Numbered from the stretch's first letter, positions 26,003 through 34,729 are shown. The stretch is DNA of 41,725 nt from Opitutus sp. GAS368 (GCA_945903545.1 CAMDOO010000023.1:1-41725); one strand, 5' to 3'. The notes: generated by a model from the letters alone, not told the origin. A program made the numbers and translations.

Positions 26003-27517
26003 ATGCTGCAGGAACTTGCCCTGATCAACCGGGCTCGCACCAACGGCGACGCCGTCGCATTCCGCACGACGGCCGGCATCCATACCTATCGCCAGCTGCT
26101 TGATCACTCCGCTGTTCTCGCCGCGGCCCTGCTCGATGACGCAGCCGACCTCTTGGAGGCCCGTGTCGCGCTGCTGGCCCCGGCTGGATTCGACTTTGTC
26201 GCGGCGCAGTGGGCCACCTGGCGGGCCGGCGGTGTCACGGTGCCGTTGTGCCTGAGCGCGACCGAAGCCGAGTGGGAGTACGCCCTGACCGATTCCGGGG
26301 CCGGAGTCGTGATCGCGGATGCCGGGTCGGCCGCCCGGGTCGGACCGCTCTGCGCCCGCCTCGGTCTGCGTCTGCTTAATCTGGGCGGCACCGGGCTCCC
26401 GGCCGGACCGCGCAGTCTGCCCGAAGTGAGCGCGGGACGGGCCGGCATGATCCTCTACACCAGCGGGACAACCAGCAAACCGAAGGGCGTGGTGACAACG
26501 CACGCCAACATCCAGGCCCAGATCGAGAGCCTGGTCCAGGCGTGGGAGTGGTCCGCCTCCGACCGCATCCCGCTGTTCCTGCCGATGCACCACATCCACG
26601 GCATCATCAATGTCACGAGCTGCGCGCTCTGGAGTGGAGCGTTGATCGAGCCGTTTACCCGCTTCGACTCCGCCACGGTCCTGACGCGCTTGCAGGCCGA
26701 TGCCTACACCGTGTTCATGGCCGTGCCCACGATCTATGTGAAGTTGATCCAGGCGATCGAGGCCGCGGCCCCGGCCGAACGCGCGGCGATTGTCGCGGCC
26801 TTCGGACGCCTGCGGCTCATGGTTTCCGGATCGGCCGCGCTGCCGGCCAGTATCCACGAAAAATGGACGGCACTTACCGGCCAGAAGCTGCTCGAGCGCT
26901 ATGGTATGACCGAGATCGGCATGGGCTTGTCGAACCCCTATCACGGCGAACGCCGGCCCGGTGCCGTCGGCCTGCCACTGCCGGGAGTGGACGTCCGGCT
27001 CAAGGGCGAATCCGGTGCGATTGTCACCCGCGAGGACGAACCCGGCGAGATCCAGGTCCGGGGGCCGGCGGTGTTCCGCGCCTATTGGAACCGACCCGAG
27101 GCCACCGCGGAGTCGTTCGACGGCGACTGGTTCCGCACCGGGGACATGGCGGTGCGGGAGCGTGGCTATTACCGCATCATGGGACGCCTCTCGGTCGACA
27201 TCATCAAGAGCGGCGGCTACAAGCTCTCCGCCCTCGAGATCGAGGCCGCCCTGCTCGAGCACCCGGACATCCTGGAGTGCGCCGTGCTCGGACTGCCCGA
27301 CGCGACCTGGGGCGAGGCCGTGACCGCGGTCGTGGTTCCGAAGGGGCAGGCCGTCGTCGAGCTGCCGGCGCTCCGGGAGTGGTGCAAGGCCCGCATCTCC
27401 CCCTACAAGATTCCGCAGCGCCTAAAGGTTGTTCCGCAGCTCCCGCGCAATGCCATGGGCAAGGTGACCAAGCCGGCGGTGCGCGACCTCTTCACTGAAA
27501 CACCACCGGCAGCGTAG
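26003..27517 (+). CDS. Malonyl-CoA synthetase-like acyl-AMP ligase
   Basis: A 504-residue ANL-superfamily ligase. Motifs: MILYTSGTTSKPKGVVTTH (P-loop), FLPMHHIHGIINV, RYGMTEIGMGLSNPYHGERRPGAVGLPLPGV (A5 region), WFRTGDMAV (A7) and IMGRLSVDIIKSGGYKLSALEIE (A8 hinge), with the A10 lysine in NAMGKVTKP. The TSNPY-like and VDIIKSGGYK sections resemble MatB and ACSF3, which make malonyl-CoA from malonate, CoA and ATP. The next gene encodes a MatC-like carrier, which supports malonate as the substrate. Other short dicarboxylic or fatty acids remain possible. Confidence 0.88.
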   Translation: MLQELALINRARTNGDAVAFRTTAGIHTYRQLLDHSAVLAAALLDDAADLLEARVALLAPAGFDFVAAQWATWRAGGVTVPLCLSATEAEWEYALTDSGAGVVIADAGSAARVGPLCARLGLRLLNLGGTGLPAGPRSLPEVSAGRAGMILYTSGTTSKPKGVVTTHANIQAQIESLVQAWEWSASDRIPLFLPMHHIHGIINVTSCALWSGALIEPFTRFDSATVLTRLQADAYTVFMAVPTIYVKLIQAIEAAAPAERAAIVAAFGRLRLMVSGSAALPASIHEKWTALTGQKLLERYGMTEIGMGLSNPYHGERRPGAVGLPLPGVDVRLKGESGAIVTREDEPGEIQVRGPAVFRAYWNRPEATAESFDGDWFRTGDMAVRERGYYRIMGRLSVDIIKSGGYKLSALEIEAALLEHPDILECAVLGLPDATWGEAVTAVVVPKGQAVVELPALREWCKARISPYKIPQRLKVVPQLPRNAMGKVTKPAVRDLFTETPPAA

Positions 27518-27540
27518 GAACCCCGCCTTTCACCCCACTC

Positions 27541-28791
27541 ATGAACCCCGCCACGATTTCGCTGCTCGCCCTCCTGGTTGTGATCGTGGTCAGCCTGACC
27601 TCGCGCATTAACGTCGGCATCCTCGCGATCGCCCTGGCGTTTCCCCTCGGCCTGTATGTCGCGGGCTGGAAGGCCGACGCCGTCCTCGCGCTCTTCCCTT
27701 CCTCGCTCTTCCTCACCCTGGTCGGCGTCACGCTCCTCTTTGGCATCGCGCACGGCAACGGTTCGCTCGAGGGGCTGGCCCGCCGCGGTGTTCGCCTGGC
27801 CGGAGGACGCCCGGCACTGCTGCCCGGCTTGTTTTTCCTGCTCGCCGGGATGATTTCCATGGCCGGCCCGGGCGCGATCGCCGCCAGCGCCCTGGTGGCG
27901 CCGCTCGCGATGAGCGCCGGCCTGGCCGCGGGGGTCCCTCCTTTCCTCATGGCCCTGGCGGTGGGCAATGGCGCGAATGCCGGCAACCTCGCACCGTACA
28001 GCAGTGTGGGCCTCATCGTGCATGCCCAGATGCAGAAGGCCGGCCTCCCGCTCCACGAATGGAGCATTTTCGCCGCCAACTTCACGGCGCATCTCATCGT
28101 CATGATCGCAGCTTACCTGCTCTTCGGCGGGCGGAAACTCGGCTTGGCCCCCCACTCCGGCATTTCCACCATGCTACCCTCGTTTACCGGACGGCAGCGT
28201 TTCACCCTGGCTGTGCTCGCAGTCTGGATCGCCGCGGTCGTGGTCCTGAGGGTCAACCCCGGCCTCTCGGCCTTTGCCGCCGCCGCCGTGCTGGTGCTCG
28301 CCCGCGCGCTCGACGACCAGGCCGCCGTGGCGAGCGTGCCCTGGCCGGTCCTGCTGATGGTGTCGGGTGTGAGTGTGCTGGTCGGCGTCCTGGAGAAGAC
28401 CGGCGGGTTGGACCTCTTCACCGGGCTGCTCGCCCGCATCGCCTCCCCCGCCACGGCCAACGGCGCCATGGCGTTCGTCACGGGCCTGATCTCCACCTAC
28501 AGCTCGACGTCCGGCGTGGTCTACCCCGCTTTCCTGCCCACCGTGCCCGGGCTCGTCGAGAAACTGGGCGGCGGCAATCCCCTGGAGATCGCACTCAGCA
28601 TCAACGTCGGCGCCGCGCTGGTGGACGTGTCGCCGCTGTCCACCATCGGCGCCCTGTGCATCGCCGCCCTCCCGGCCGGCGGTGGCGACGCGAAGAAACT
28701 GTTCCGGCAGATGATGCTCTGGGGCCTGGCCATGACCGTAGTCGGTGCGGTCTTCTGTCAGTTCGCCATCTTCCTCTTCGCGAAGAGCTGA
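27541..28791 (+). CDS. MatC-like dicarboxylate carrier (SLC13-type permease)
   Basis: A 416-residue membrane protein with about eleven or twelve helices. It begins with a MatC N-terminal-type region (SRINVGILAIALAFPLGLYVAGW ... FPSSLFLTLVGVTLLFGIAHGNGSLE). Later it has GPGAIAASALVAPLAMSAGLAAGVPPFLMALAVGNGANAGNLAPYS and an ISTYSSTSGVVYPAFLPTVPGL segment near the second re-entrant region. It lies 23 bases behind the malonyl-CoA synthetase-like gene, reproducing the matB-matC pair of rhizobia. MatA (malonyl-CoA decarboxylase) is not next to it. Confidence 0.85.
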   Translation: MNPATISLLALLVVIVVSLTSRINVGILAIALAFPLGLYVAGWKADAVLALFPSSLFLTLVGVTLLFGIAHGNGSLEGLARRGVRLAGGRPALLPGLFFLLAGMISMAGPGAIAASALVAPLAMSAGLAAGVPPFLMALAVGNGANAGNLAPYSSVGLIVHAQMQKAGLPLHEWSIFAANFTAHLIVMIAAYLLFGGRKLGLAPHSGISTMLPSFTGRQRFTLAVLAVWIAAVVVLRVNPGLSAFAAAAVLVLARALDDQAAVASVPWPVLLMVSGVSVLVGVLEKTGGLDLFTGLLARIASPATANGAMAFVTGLISTYSSTSGVVYPAFLPTVPGLVEKLGGGNPLEIALSINVGAALVDVSPLSTIGALCIAALPAGGGDAKKLFRQMMLWGLAMTVVGAVFCQFAIFLFAKS

Positions 28792-28887
28792 GGTACGTCC
28801 GGGTTTGACCCACATCCGGGCCAGGCGTAATTCCACGTTACCCCAAAGCACCGCCAAGGGCGATGCTCGCTCCCACCCCGACGAATC

Positions 28888-30636
28888 ATGCCAACCCTCG
28901 CCCCTGCCGCTTTGCCACGCTCACGCGGTGGCTTCCTCCTCCGCGCCGCCACGCTGCTCGCCCTCTTCGCCCTGACGGCGTCGCTCCTGCCGGGCCAGAC
29001 GCCCGTCCCGCAATCCCGCCGGATCGCGATCTTCGGTTCGTCCGTCGCCAGCGGCACGGGCGACGACACCGGCCGCGAGGGTTACGCGGGAAAATGGCGC
29101 GAACTGCTCGCGCCCCGCGGTTGGGAGGTGCTCAACCAGTCGCGTGGTGGTGACAGCACCCTGACCGCCGCCCCGCGATTTGCTCCCGTGGGCGAGCCGC
29201 AGCCCAACACCAAGTATCTGCTCCCGGTGAATCCGGCCTATGTCGTCATCGGACTCTCACTCGGCAACGAGGGCATCAAGAACCAGTCCGACACCGCCGG
29301 CCGGGACCGCATCTCCACTCAGTTCGAGACCGGCCTCCTTGGCTTTATCCAGCGCAGCCGGGAAAACCGGATCCTGCCGATCATCGCCAACTGCTACACC
29401 CGCCAGGATTTCACCGACGTGGAGTACGCCTACGTCAAGCGCATGAATCTGCTGATCAATTCGTGGGACGTGCCCAGCATCAACTTCCTCGGTGCGGTCG
29501 ACGACGGCACCGGCAAATGGGCCAAGGGATTCATCCACGACGCCCTCCACCCGAATCTCTCGGGGCACGCGGAGATGGCGTTGACGTTCGTGCCGTCACT
29601 GTTCGAGGCCCTCGAGAAGGGCAAGGCGCGCCCGGCGCGGCCCACCGCCACCGAGTTGGCAGGCATCAATGGCAACACCACCCTGACCTTTGTTCCCTCC
29701 GAGAAGATGCATCCTTTTGCCCTCGGTGTCTCAGTCCGCGCCCAAGCCGATGGCAACATCGCCACCCTCTCCGGTTCGACGTTGACGGCCGAGACCTACT
29801 ACCTCGTGGCCACCGGGGCGGCCGGTGCCCGCGGCGGTTCCCCGGTCACGCTCAGCGCCGCCCAGCTGGCGGCCATCAACACTCTCGAAGCCCGGATGCC
29901 GGACGCCAGCCAGGCGGTGACCAACGCCCGGGCCGCTCTGACCCGGGCCGTACTCACCAACGCGCCCGCCATCAACCAAGAGGCCGCCAATGTGGCGGCC
30001 GCTGATCTGGCGCTGGCGCTCGCGCGGGCCGACGCCTTTGCGGCCGTCCAGTCTGGCGCGCATCGCTTCAGCACGGCCCAGCTGGCCCCGATCGTGACGG
30101 CGGCGGGCCGCGGCGCCTCACTCCAGACCTTTGGCCGCGGCGCCGGCGCCGGCGGCGGTGTGGTTGAGGAAACAGCCATGAACCCGGCCGGCAATTTCAC
30201 GGCTGGCATCAGCGTGCGGAACAACGTCTGGACCTACACCTCGTCCAACGGAACGACCATCGCCTCCGCCGTCCGGGCCGATGGCAACTGGCACAACCTG
30301 GTGCTCAGCCATTACACCGCACGGGGCGAAACCCTGTTCTATGTCGACGGCCAGCTGGCCGGGCGTACCGCCGAGCGTCTGGAGCCGAAATCCTTCCACC
30401 TTGGCGGAGTGACGGGAGCGGCGACGTTCAGCCTGCGCGATGTTCTGCTCTATCGTTCTGCGCTCAACGCGGACGAGGTCAGCGCCCTCCAGGCCGGCAC
30501 CCTGCTCCAGTCGAGCCTCGAGATCTATGCTCCGTTGATCGACACCATCGTTGCCGCGGGCGCCCCCGTGGAAAACCGCGCCCAAAGCCTGAGCGCTTTC
30601 ATCGCCGGGTCGGATGGGGCTCCTGTCATCCGCTAA
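28888..30636 (+). CDS. Secreted SGNH/GDSL hydrolase with C-terminal LamG-like domain
   Basis: A 582-residue exported protein. After a signal peptide (LLRAATLLALFALTASLLPGQT) comes an SGNH esterase domain at about residues 45-250: block I IAIFGSSVASGTG (catalytic Ser in a GSS variant of GDS), block II NQSRGGDST, block III GLSLGNEG, and block V HDALHPNLSGH with the Asp-His pair. A helical, Ala-rich linker follows (about 330-410). A concanavalin-like/LamG domain ends the protein (WTYTSSNGTTIASAVRADGNWHNLVLSHYTARGETLFYVDGQLAG ... LRDVLLYRSALNADEVSAL). It probably removes acyl groups from carbohydrate; the substrate is unknown. It stands alone. Confidence 0.88.
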   Translation: MPTLAPAALPRSRGGFLLRAATLLALFALTASLLPGQTPVPQSRRIAIFGSSVASGTGDDTGREGYAGKWRELLAPRGWEVLNQSRGGDSTLTAAPRFAPVGEPQPNTKYLLPVNPAYVVIGLSLGNEGIKNQSDTAGRDRISTQFETGLLGFIQRSRENRILPIIANCYTRQDFTDVEYAYVKRMNLLINSWDVPSINFLGAVDDGTGKWAKGFIHDALHPNLSGHAEMALTFVPSLFEALEKGKARPARPTATELAGINGNTTLTFVPSEKMHPFALGVSVRAQADGNIATLSGSTLTAETYYLVATGAAGARGGSPVTLSAAQLAAINTLEARMPDASQAVTNARAALTRAVLTNAPAINQEAANVAAADLALALARADAFAAVQSGAHRFSTAQLAPIVTAAGRGASLQTFGRGAGAGGGVVEETAMNPAGNFTAGISVRNNVWTYTSSNGTTIASAVRADGNWHNLVLSHYTARGETLFYVDGQLAGRTAERLEPKSFHLGGVTGAATFSLRDVLLYRSALNADEVSALQAGTLLQSSLEIYAPLIDTIVAAGAPVENRAQSLSAFIAGSDGAPVIR

Positions 30637-30783
30637 CCCCCCCCGTCCGCCGCCCGTCCCCGGCCGTGGGGAAGGCCCATTTTCACATGAGGCGTGAGCG
30701 CATACCCAGCGCAACCGGCCACTTCGGCAAATATTTCCCGCCTGCCGTGAAACCCTGTGCAGACCTTCTGCGCTCCGGCCCCC

Positions 30784-30816
30784 GCCAGAGTTTCATCTAT
30801 TAAATGAAACTCTGGC
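30784..30816. promoter_or_regulatory. Perfect 13-bp palindrome between SGNH and folC genes
   Basis: Arms 30784-30796 and 30804-30816 are exact complements around the 7-base loop CTATTAA, in the 282-base gap between convergent genes. The core TTTCAT..ATGAAA is AT-rich against a GC-rich background. There is no T-run, so it could be a terminator without U-tract or a protein-binding site. The rest of the gap shows nothing I can name. Confidence 0.5.
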
Positions 30817-30918
30817 ACGACGCGCCGCCCAAGGACCCAACGATTGGTTCACAAGATAGTTTGAAATTTCGCCCGCGGATCAGCGACGGGGCGCAGCCTG
30901 GGTCAGGTACGGCCTGGC

Positions 30919-32208
30919 TCAAAAATCCTGCAGGCGGCCTTCGCCCGAACCGCGATCGGGTTCGAGACGCGCGAGTACCTCTCCGATCAAATAAATGGAG
31001 CCGGTCACGACAATCGTGTCACCCGGTTCACTGAGGGTACAGCGGCCGGGCCCGGGGAAGATTCCGGCCACCGCACCGGGTCGCACTTCGCCGGTGAAGA
31101 TTGGCTGCAGCATCTCGGCCAGCGCAGCCTGGCTGCAGGCGCGTTCCTGCTGCGGCACCACGAGGTGGATCTCCCGGGCATGCCGGGCGAGTACCGGCAG
31201 CAGGGCCTGCGCACGGGCCTGGCCGAGAATGCCGGTGACGATTACCGGGGATCGCCCGGTCTGCGCCTTCAGCCGGGCCAGGCTGGCGTCGAGCACCCCC
31301 GCCCCCTCGGCGTTGTGCGAGGCGTCGAGAATCACCCGGCGGTCGCCGACCGAAATCTCCTGCCAGCGACCCGCCCAGTCGACGTGGCGCAACGCCTGCA
31401 AAGCCACGGCGGTGTCCGATCGCAGGTGCACCGGCAGCGTCTCGCTCGCAAGCAGAGCGGTGGCCGCGTTCCAACGCTGGTAGTCACCGGCCAGATTGGT
31501 CTCGGGACAGCGCGCAAGCTGATCGCCGAAACGTTCGCGCACCGAAACCACCGGGGCATCCGACGCCCGCGCCACGTCGCGGATCACCGTTTCCGCCTCG
31601 CGCGGCATGCGTCCGATCACGACGGGCCGGCCAGGCTTGATGATGCCGGCCTTCTCGGCGGCGATCTTCGCGAGGGTGTCGCCAAGGAATTCGCAGTGGT
31701 CGAGTCCGATCGAGGTGATGACCGCCACCTCGGGGGTGACGATGTTGGTCGCATCCAGCCGGCCACCCATCCCGACTTCGATAATGGCGACGTCGCACTT
31801 CCGACGGGCGAACTGCAGGAACGCCATCGCTGTCATGAACTCGAAGAAACTCGGATGGTCCTCGGGGCTGGCCCGGGACACCTTCTCCGCGACCGGGCGC
31901 AACTCGGCCGTGTAGGCAACGATTTCGTCCGTGGTCAGCTGACGACGGTCCACCTGCACGCGTTCACCGAGGCGCACCAAGTGGGGCGAAGTGTAGAGCC
32001 CGGTCGGACGGCCCGAGGCGCGGAGGATCGCCTCCAGCATGGCGCTGACCGAGCCCTTGCCGTTGGTCCCGGCGACATGGATCGCCGGCACGGCCGACTC
32101 GGGATGATCGAGCGCGGCCGCGAATCCGCGCATACGATCAATGCCGAATTTCAGTCCGCGCGCCTTGAGCGAGAAGAGATAGTCCTGGACGGCGGCGTAG
32201 TCGGTCAT
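30919..32208 (-). CDS. folC: Folylpolyglutamate synthase / dihydrofolate synthase
   Basis: Adds glutamate to dihydropteroate and to folates, in the Mur-ligase superfamily. The 429-residue product has IHVAGTNGKGSVSAMLEAIL (P-loop near residue 49), SPHLVRLGERVQV (omega loop), FFEFMTAMAFLQFARRKCDVAIIEVGMGGRLDATN, ITSIGLDHCEFLGDTLAKIAAEKAGI, and ILDASHNAEGAGVLDASL in the C-terminal domain. The frame extends far upstream into accD, but the ATG at 32208 (MTDYAAVQDYLFSL) is the family start. It follows accD after a REP-like element, at the end of the manC-to-folC block; accD-folC adjacency is common in bacteria. Confidence 0.95.
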   Translation of the reverse strand: MTDYAAVQDYLFSLKARGLKFGIDRMRGFAAALDHPESAVPAIHVAGTNGKGSVSAMLEAILRASGRPTGLYTSPHLVRLGERVQVDRRQLTTDEIVAYTAELRPVAEKVSRASPEDHPSFFEFMTAMAFLQFARRKCDVAIIEVGMGGRLDATNIVTPEVAVITSIGLDHCEFLGDTLAKIAAEKAGIIKPGRPVVIGRMPREAETVIRDVARASDAPVVSVRERFGDQLARCPETNLAGDYQRWNAATALLASETLPVHLRSDTAVALQALRHVDWAGRWQEISVGDRRVILDASHNAEGAGVLDASLARLKAQTGRSPVIVTGILGQARAQALLPVLARHAREIHLVVPQQERACSQAALAEMLQPIFTGEVRPGAVAGIFPGPGRCTLSEPGDTIVVTGSIYLIGEVLARLEPDRGSGEGRLQDF

Positions 32209-32224
32209 CGGCGCGGCTGATTGG

Positions 32225-32295
32225 AGGTAGGGCTGAGGCGGTGCCTCAGCCGCAATGGTTTCCGATCCCGGTTGAGGCGCCGCCTCAGCCCTCCC
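32225..32295. repeat. REP-like hairpin element 3 (GGTAGGG family) between accD and folC
   Basis: The left unit GGTAGGG runs into a perfect 9-bp hairpin (32231-32239 with 32243-32251, GGT loop). The right unit (32270-32295) is a near-complement of the left. The stem bases differ completely from the elements at 20111, 24838 and 37646, but the GGTAGGG end is kept. Confidence 0.75.
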
Positions 32296-32309
32296 TTGAT
32301 TCGTCCCGC

Positions 32310-33191
32310 TCAGCTTGAGGGAGCGAGCTGGGGCTGAACGGCCTCCTGCTTCTTGCGGAGATGCAGGGCCGAAAGGATGTCGCGGAGGCGGTCCCGCTGC
32401 TCGAGCCGGCTCACGATCTGGTCGACCAGACCGTGCTTGAGAAGGAACTCGGCGCTCTGGAAACCCGCCGGCAGGGTCTGCTTGGTGGTTTCCTTGATCA
32501 CGCGGGGGCCGGCAAAGCCGATCAGGGCGCCCGGCTCGGCGATGATCACGTCGCCCAGCGTGGCGTAGCTGGCGGAGACGCCGCCCGTGGTCGGGTTGGT
32601 CAGGACCGAGATAAATGGCAAGCCGGCGGCCGCCAGCCGGCCGAGCGCCGCGCTGGTCTTCGCCATCTGCATGAGCGAGAGGATACCTTCCTGCATGCGG
32701 GCGCCCCCCGAGGTGCTGTAAATGATGCAGGGCGCCTTGAGCGCGACCGCGAGTTCGATGGCGCGGGTGATCTTCTCTCCGGTGGCCGAGCCGAGGGTGC
32801 CGCCGCAAAAGCGGAAATCCATCACGGCCAGCGTGACCTCGATGCCATGGATGCGCCCGATGCCACAGATCACGGCCTCGGGCAGGCCGCTGTCCTTTTC
32901 GTAGCGCTTCAACCGCGTCGTGTACGGCTGGGCATCGACAAAGCCGAGCGGGTCGGCCGAGCGCACCTTGGCGTCGGTTTCCTGGAAGCTGTCCGGATCG
33001 ACGAGGAAGGCGATGCGCTCACGGGCGCCGATGGAGAAGTGATAACCGCTCTTGGGCACCACCATCTGGTTGGCCTCGAGTTCCTTCTTGAAGACGGACT
33101 CTCCCGAGGAGGGGCACTTCACCCACAGGCCTTCGGGAATGTTCTTCTTCTTGGTGCGGCGGACCGAATAGGTCGGTTTGTCAAAATGCAT
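32310..33191 (-). CDS. accD: Acetyl-CoA carboxylase carboxyltransferase subunit beta, zinc ribbon degenerate
   Basis: The beta subunit of acetyl-CoA carboxylase (malonyl-CoA formation), 293 residues. The crotonase-fold part is intact: GFVDAQPYTTRLKRYEKDSGLPEAVICGIGRI, GTLGSATGEKITRAIELA, YSTSGGARMQEGILSLMQMAKTSAAL, SVLTNPTTGGVSASYATLGDVIIAEPGALIGFAGPRVI. The N-terminal zinc ribbon normally has four cysteines (WxKCxxC ... VCPxC). Here only the first, Cys26, remains, and the other positions are Ser29, Val45 and Ser48, although the surrounding scaffold (WVKCPSSGE ... MVVPKSGYHF) aligns cleanly. The ribbon probably cannot bind zinc. It lies in the manC-ruvX-truA-comF-accD-folC block. Confidence 0.95.
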   Translation of the reverse strand: MHFDKPTYSVRRTKKKNIPEGLWVKCPSSGESVFKKELEANQMVVPKSGYHFSIGARERIAFLVDPDSFQETDAKVRSADPLGFVDAQPYTTRLKRYEKDSGLPEAVICGIGRIHGIEVTLAVMDFRFCGGTLGSATGEKITRAIELAVALKAPCIIYSTSGGARMQEGILSLMQMAKTSAALGRLAAAGLPFISVLTNPTTGGVSASYATLGDVIIAEPGALIGFAGPRVIKETTKQTLPAGFQSAEFLLKHGLVDQIVSRLEQRDRLRDILSALHLRKKQEAVQPQLAPSS

Positions 33192-33203
33192 GAGAGAGTG
33201 GGA

Positions 33204-33938
33204 TCAGCCGTGGCCGAAGGAAACGATGTCGAGGTTCAGGCAACCGGCCCGGCGGAGTACCCGGGCGCAGCCATTGAGCGTGGAACCGGTCGTGAAGACA
33301 TCATCAACAAGGACGTAATGTTGGGCCGGATTTAGGGGTGCGCCTTGGGCGAGTGCAAAGGCATTTTTGAGATTCTGCCCGCGGTTCTCCCGGTCGAAAG
33401 CGGTTTGCGTTACGGTGTCGACCTCGCGCACGAGTAACTCCTCCACGCGGACGGTACCGCCCGCCGCCACGGCCAGCGCCTCGGCCAGCAAGCGACTCTG
33501 GTTGTAGCCGCGCTCGCGCAACTTGCGCGGATGCAACGGCACCGGCACGAGCACCGCCCCGCTAACATGCTCAAGCACTTCAGGAGAGCGGCGGAAAATC
33601 TCCATCATGTCCTCCAGCACGTGCAGGCCGTGGTGGTACTTCAGCTCGATGACGAGTGCCCGGGCCGCACCCTTGAAAAGCACCGCGGTGCAGCCGCGCC
33701 CGAAGGCCGGATGGAGTCCGAGGCAATGCGGGCACACCCGCTCACCCTCGACCTCCCCGAAGAACGGATGCCCGCAGGTCGTGCAGTGCGGCGAGGTCAC
33801 CGCGTGGATTCCCCGCGCGCAGGGAGCGCAGATTTGGCGAAACGCGCCGCCCGACTCGACCAGTCCGCGGCAGGCCACGCAGGTCGGGGGAAAAAGCACC
33901 GCGGTGGCGCCCTCAGTCAGCTCCGCGCGCAGGTTCAT
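33204..33938 (-). CDS. comF: ComF-family amidophosphoribosyltransferase-like protein
   Basis: A 244-residue ComF protein. The N-terminal double zinc-finger region has CxxC pairs (CVACRG, CAPCARG, CTTCGHPF, CPHCLG). A phosphoribosyltransferase domain follows, with VPVPLHPRKLRERGYNQSRLLAEAL and the PRPP loop YVLVDDVFTTGSTLNGCARVLR. ComF homologues act in DNA uptake and related DNA processes; the exact reaction is unsettled. The ATG at 33938 overlaps the truA stop (TGATG), so translation is coupled. No other competence genes are in view. Confidence 0.93.
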   Translation of the reverse strand: MNLRAELTEGATAVLFPPTCVACRGLVESGGAFRQICAPCARGIHAVTSPHCTTCGHPFFGEVEGERVCPHCLGLHPAFGRGCTAVLFKGAARALVIELKYHHGLHVLEDMMEIFRRSPEVLEHVSGAVLVPVPLHPRKLRERGYNQSRLLAEALAVAAGGTVRVEELLVREVDTVTQTAFDRENRGQNLKNAFALAQGAPLNPAQHYVLVDDVFTTGSTLNGCARVLRRAGCLNLDIVSFGHG

Positions 33939-34684
33939 CAATAGAACACCTTCATCAGGAAAAGCCCCTCCGGCGGGGCCGTCTTGACGGCGGCCGTGCG
34001 AATTTTCGAGGCCAGGATTTGCTTCACGTCGCCCGGGGAAAGTTTCCCCTCTCCGACTGCGACCAACGCCCCCACCAGGCTGCGCATCATCTTGTACAGA
34101 AATCCCTCGGCCTCGCCCGTGATCAGCAGATCGCGGCCGCGCTTGGTCACGTCCAGCCGGCGCAGGTCGCGCACGGTGTCCTCCCGCTCCGGCCCGCTCA
34201 ACGCGGTCAGCGCCCGGAAATCGTGTCGGCCCTGCAGCACCTTCGCCGCGGCCTGCATCGCGGCGAGGTCAAGCGGCCGGAAGACCGGCCAGCAATAGGG
34301 CCTCGTGAACGGATCCGGGTCGCCGAGATGAACGTGATAGACGTAGCGCTTGCGGGTCGCATCAAAGCGCGCGTGGAAATGCGGCGCGACCACCCTGGCC
34401 TCGGACACCTGGATCTGCGGCGGCAAGCCGGTGCGGAAAGCGGCGAGCAGTTTCTCCGGGCCATGGCGCCAGGTGCCGTCAAAATGAAAGACCTGCCCCT
34501 TTGCATGCACACCGGCGTCGGTGCGCCCGCTGCCGTGGATGCGCACCGGCTGCCCGAAGATCTGTTCCAGCCGGGCCTCGATCACATCCTGGATCGCCCG
34601 GCCCCTGACTTGACTCTGCCACCCGGCGAAGTCCGTGCCGTCATAGGCACAGGTGCACTTCCAGCGCTGGACGGGGCTTACCAT
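33938..34684 (-). CDS. truA: tRNA pseudouridine(38-40) synthase TruA
   Basis: Makes pseudouridine at positions 38-40 of the tRNA anticodon arm. The 248-residue protein has CTCAYDGTDFAGWQSQ, the catalytic aspartate motif GSGRTDAGVHAKGQVFHFD, ARFDATRKRYVYHVHLG and GEAEGFLYKMMRSLVGALVAVGEGKL. I start it at the ATG at 34684, which has a perfect AAGGAG eight bases upstream. A longer form from the ATG at 34717 would translate an intergenic repeat (MDANEREGEPF). It is coupled to comF by a TGATG overlap. Confidence 0.95.
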   Translation of the reverse strand: MVSPVQRWKCTCAYDGTDFAGWQSQVRGRAIQDVIEARLEQIFGQPVRIHGSGRTDAGVHAKGQVFHFDGTWRHGPEKLLAAFRTGLPPQIQVSEARVVAPHFHARFDATRKRYVYHVHLGDPDPFTRPYCWPVFRPLDLAAMQAAAKVLQGRHDFRALTALSGPEREDTVRDLRRLDVTKRGRDLLITGEAEGFLYKMMRSLVGALVAVGEGKLSPGDVKQILASKIRTAAVKTAPPEGLFLMKVFY

Positions 34685-34690
34685 GAATGG

Positions 34691-34729
34691 TTCTCCTTCG
34701 CGTTCATTGGCGTCCATGCGCGGTTAAAC
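34691..34729 (-). repeat. TTTAACCGCG-ATGGACGC-AATGAACGCGAA repeat, copy 1
   Basis: Between ruvX and truA the minus strand carries a copy of a repeat found twice more at 36307 and 36407. About 26 of 33 positions match the 36407 copy. It contains the ruvX stop codon and ends in the truA ribosome-binding site. Confidence 0.7.
34693..34698 (-). promoter_or_regulatory. Shine-Dalgarno sequence deciding the truA start
   Basis: AAGGAG on the minus strand, eight bases before the ATG at 34684. Strong Shine-Dalgarno sequences are rare in this window, and this one lies at the edge of an intergenic repeat. Confidence 0.7.

Noticed and set aside
32209-32808. Upstream extension of the folC frame
   Set aside because: It runs through a REP-like element and out-of-frame accD; the family start is the ATG at 32208.
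34685-34717. Longer N-terminus for TruA
   Set aside because: It translates an intergenic repeat, and the downstream ATG has a strong AAGGAG at ideal spacing.
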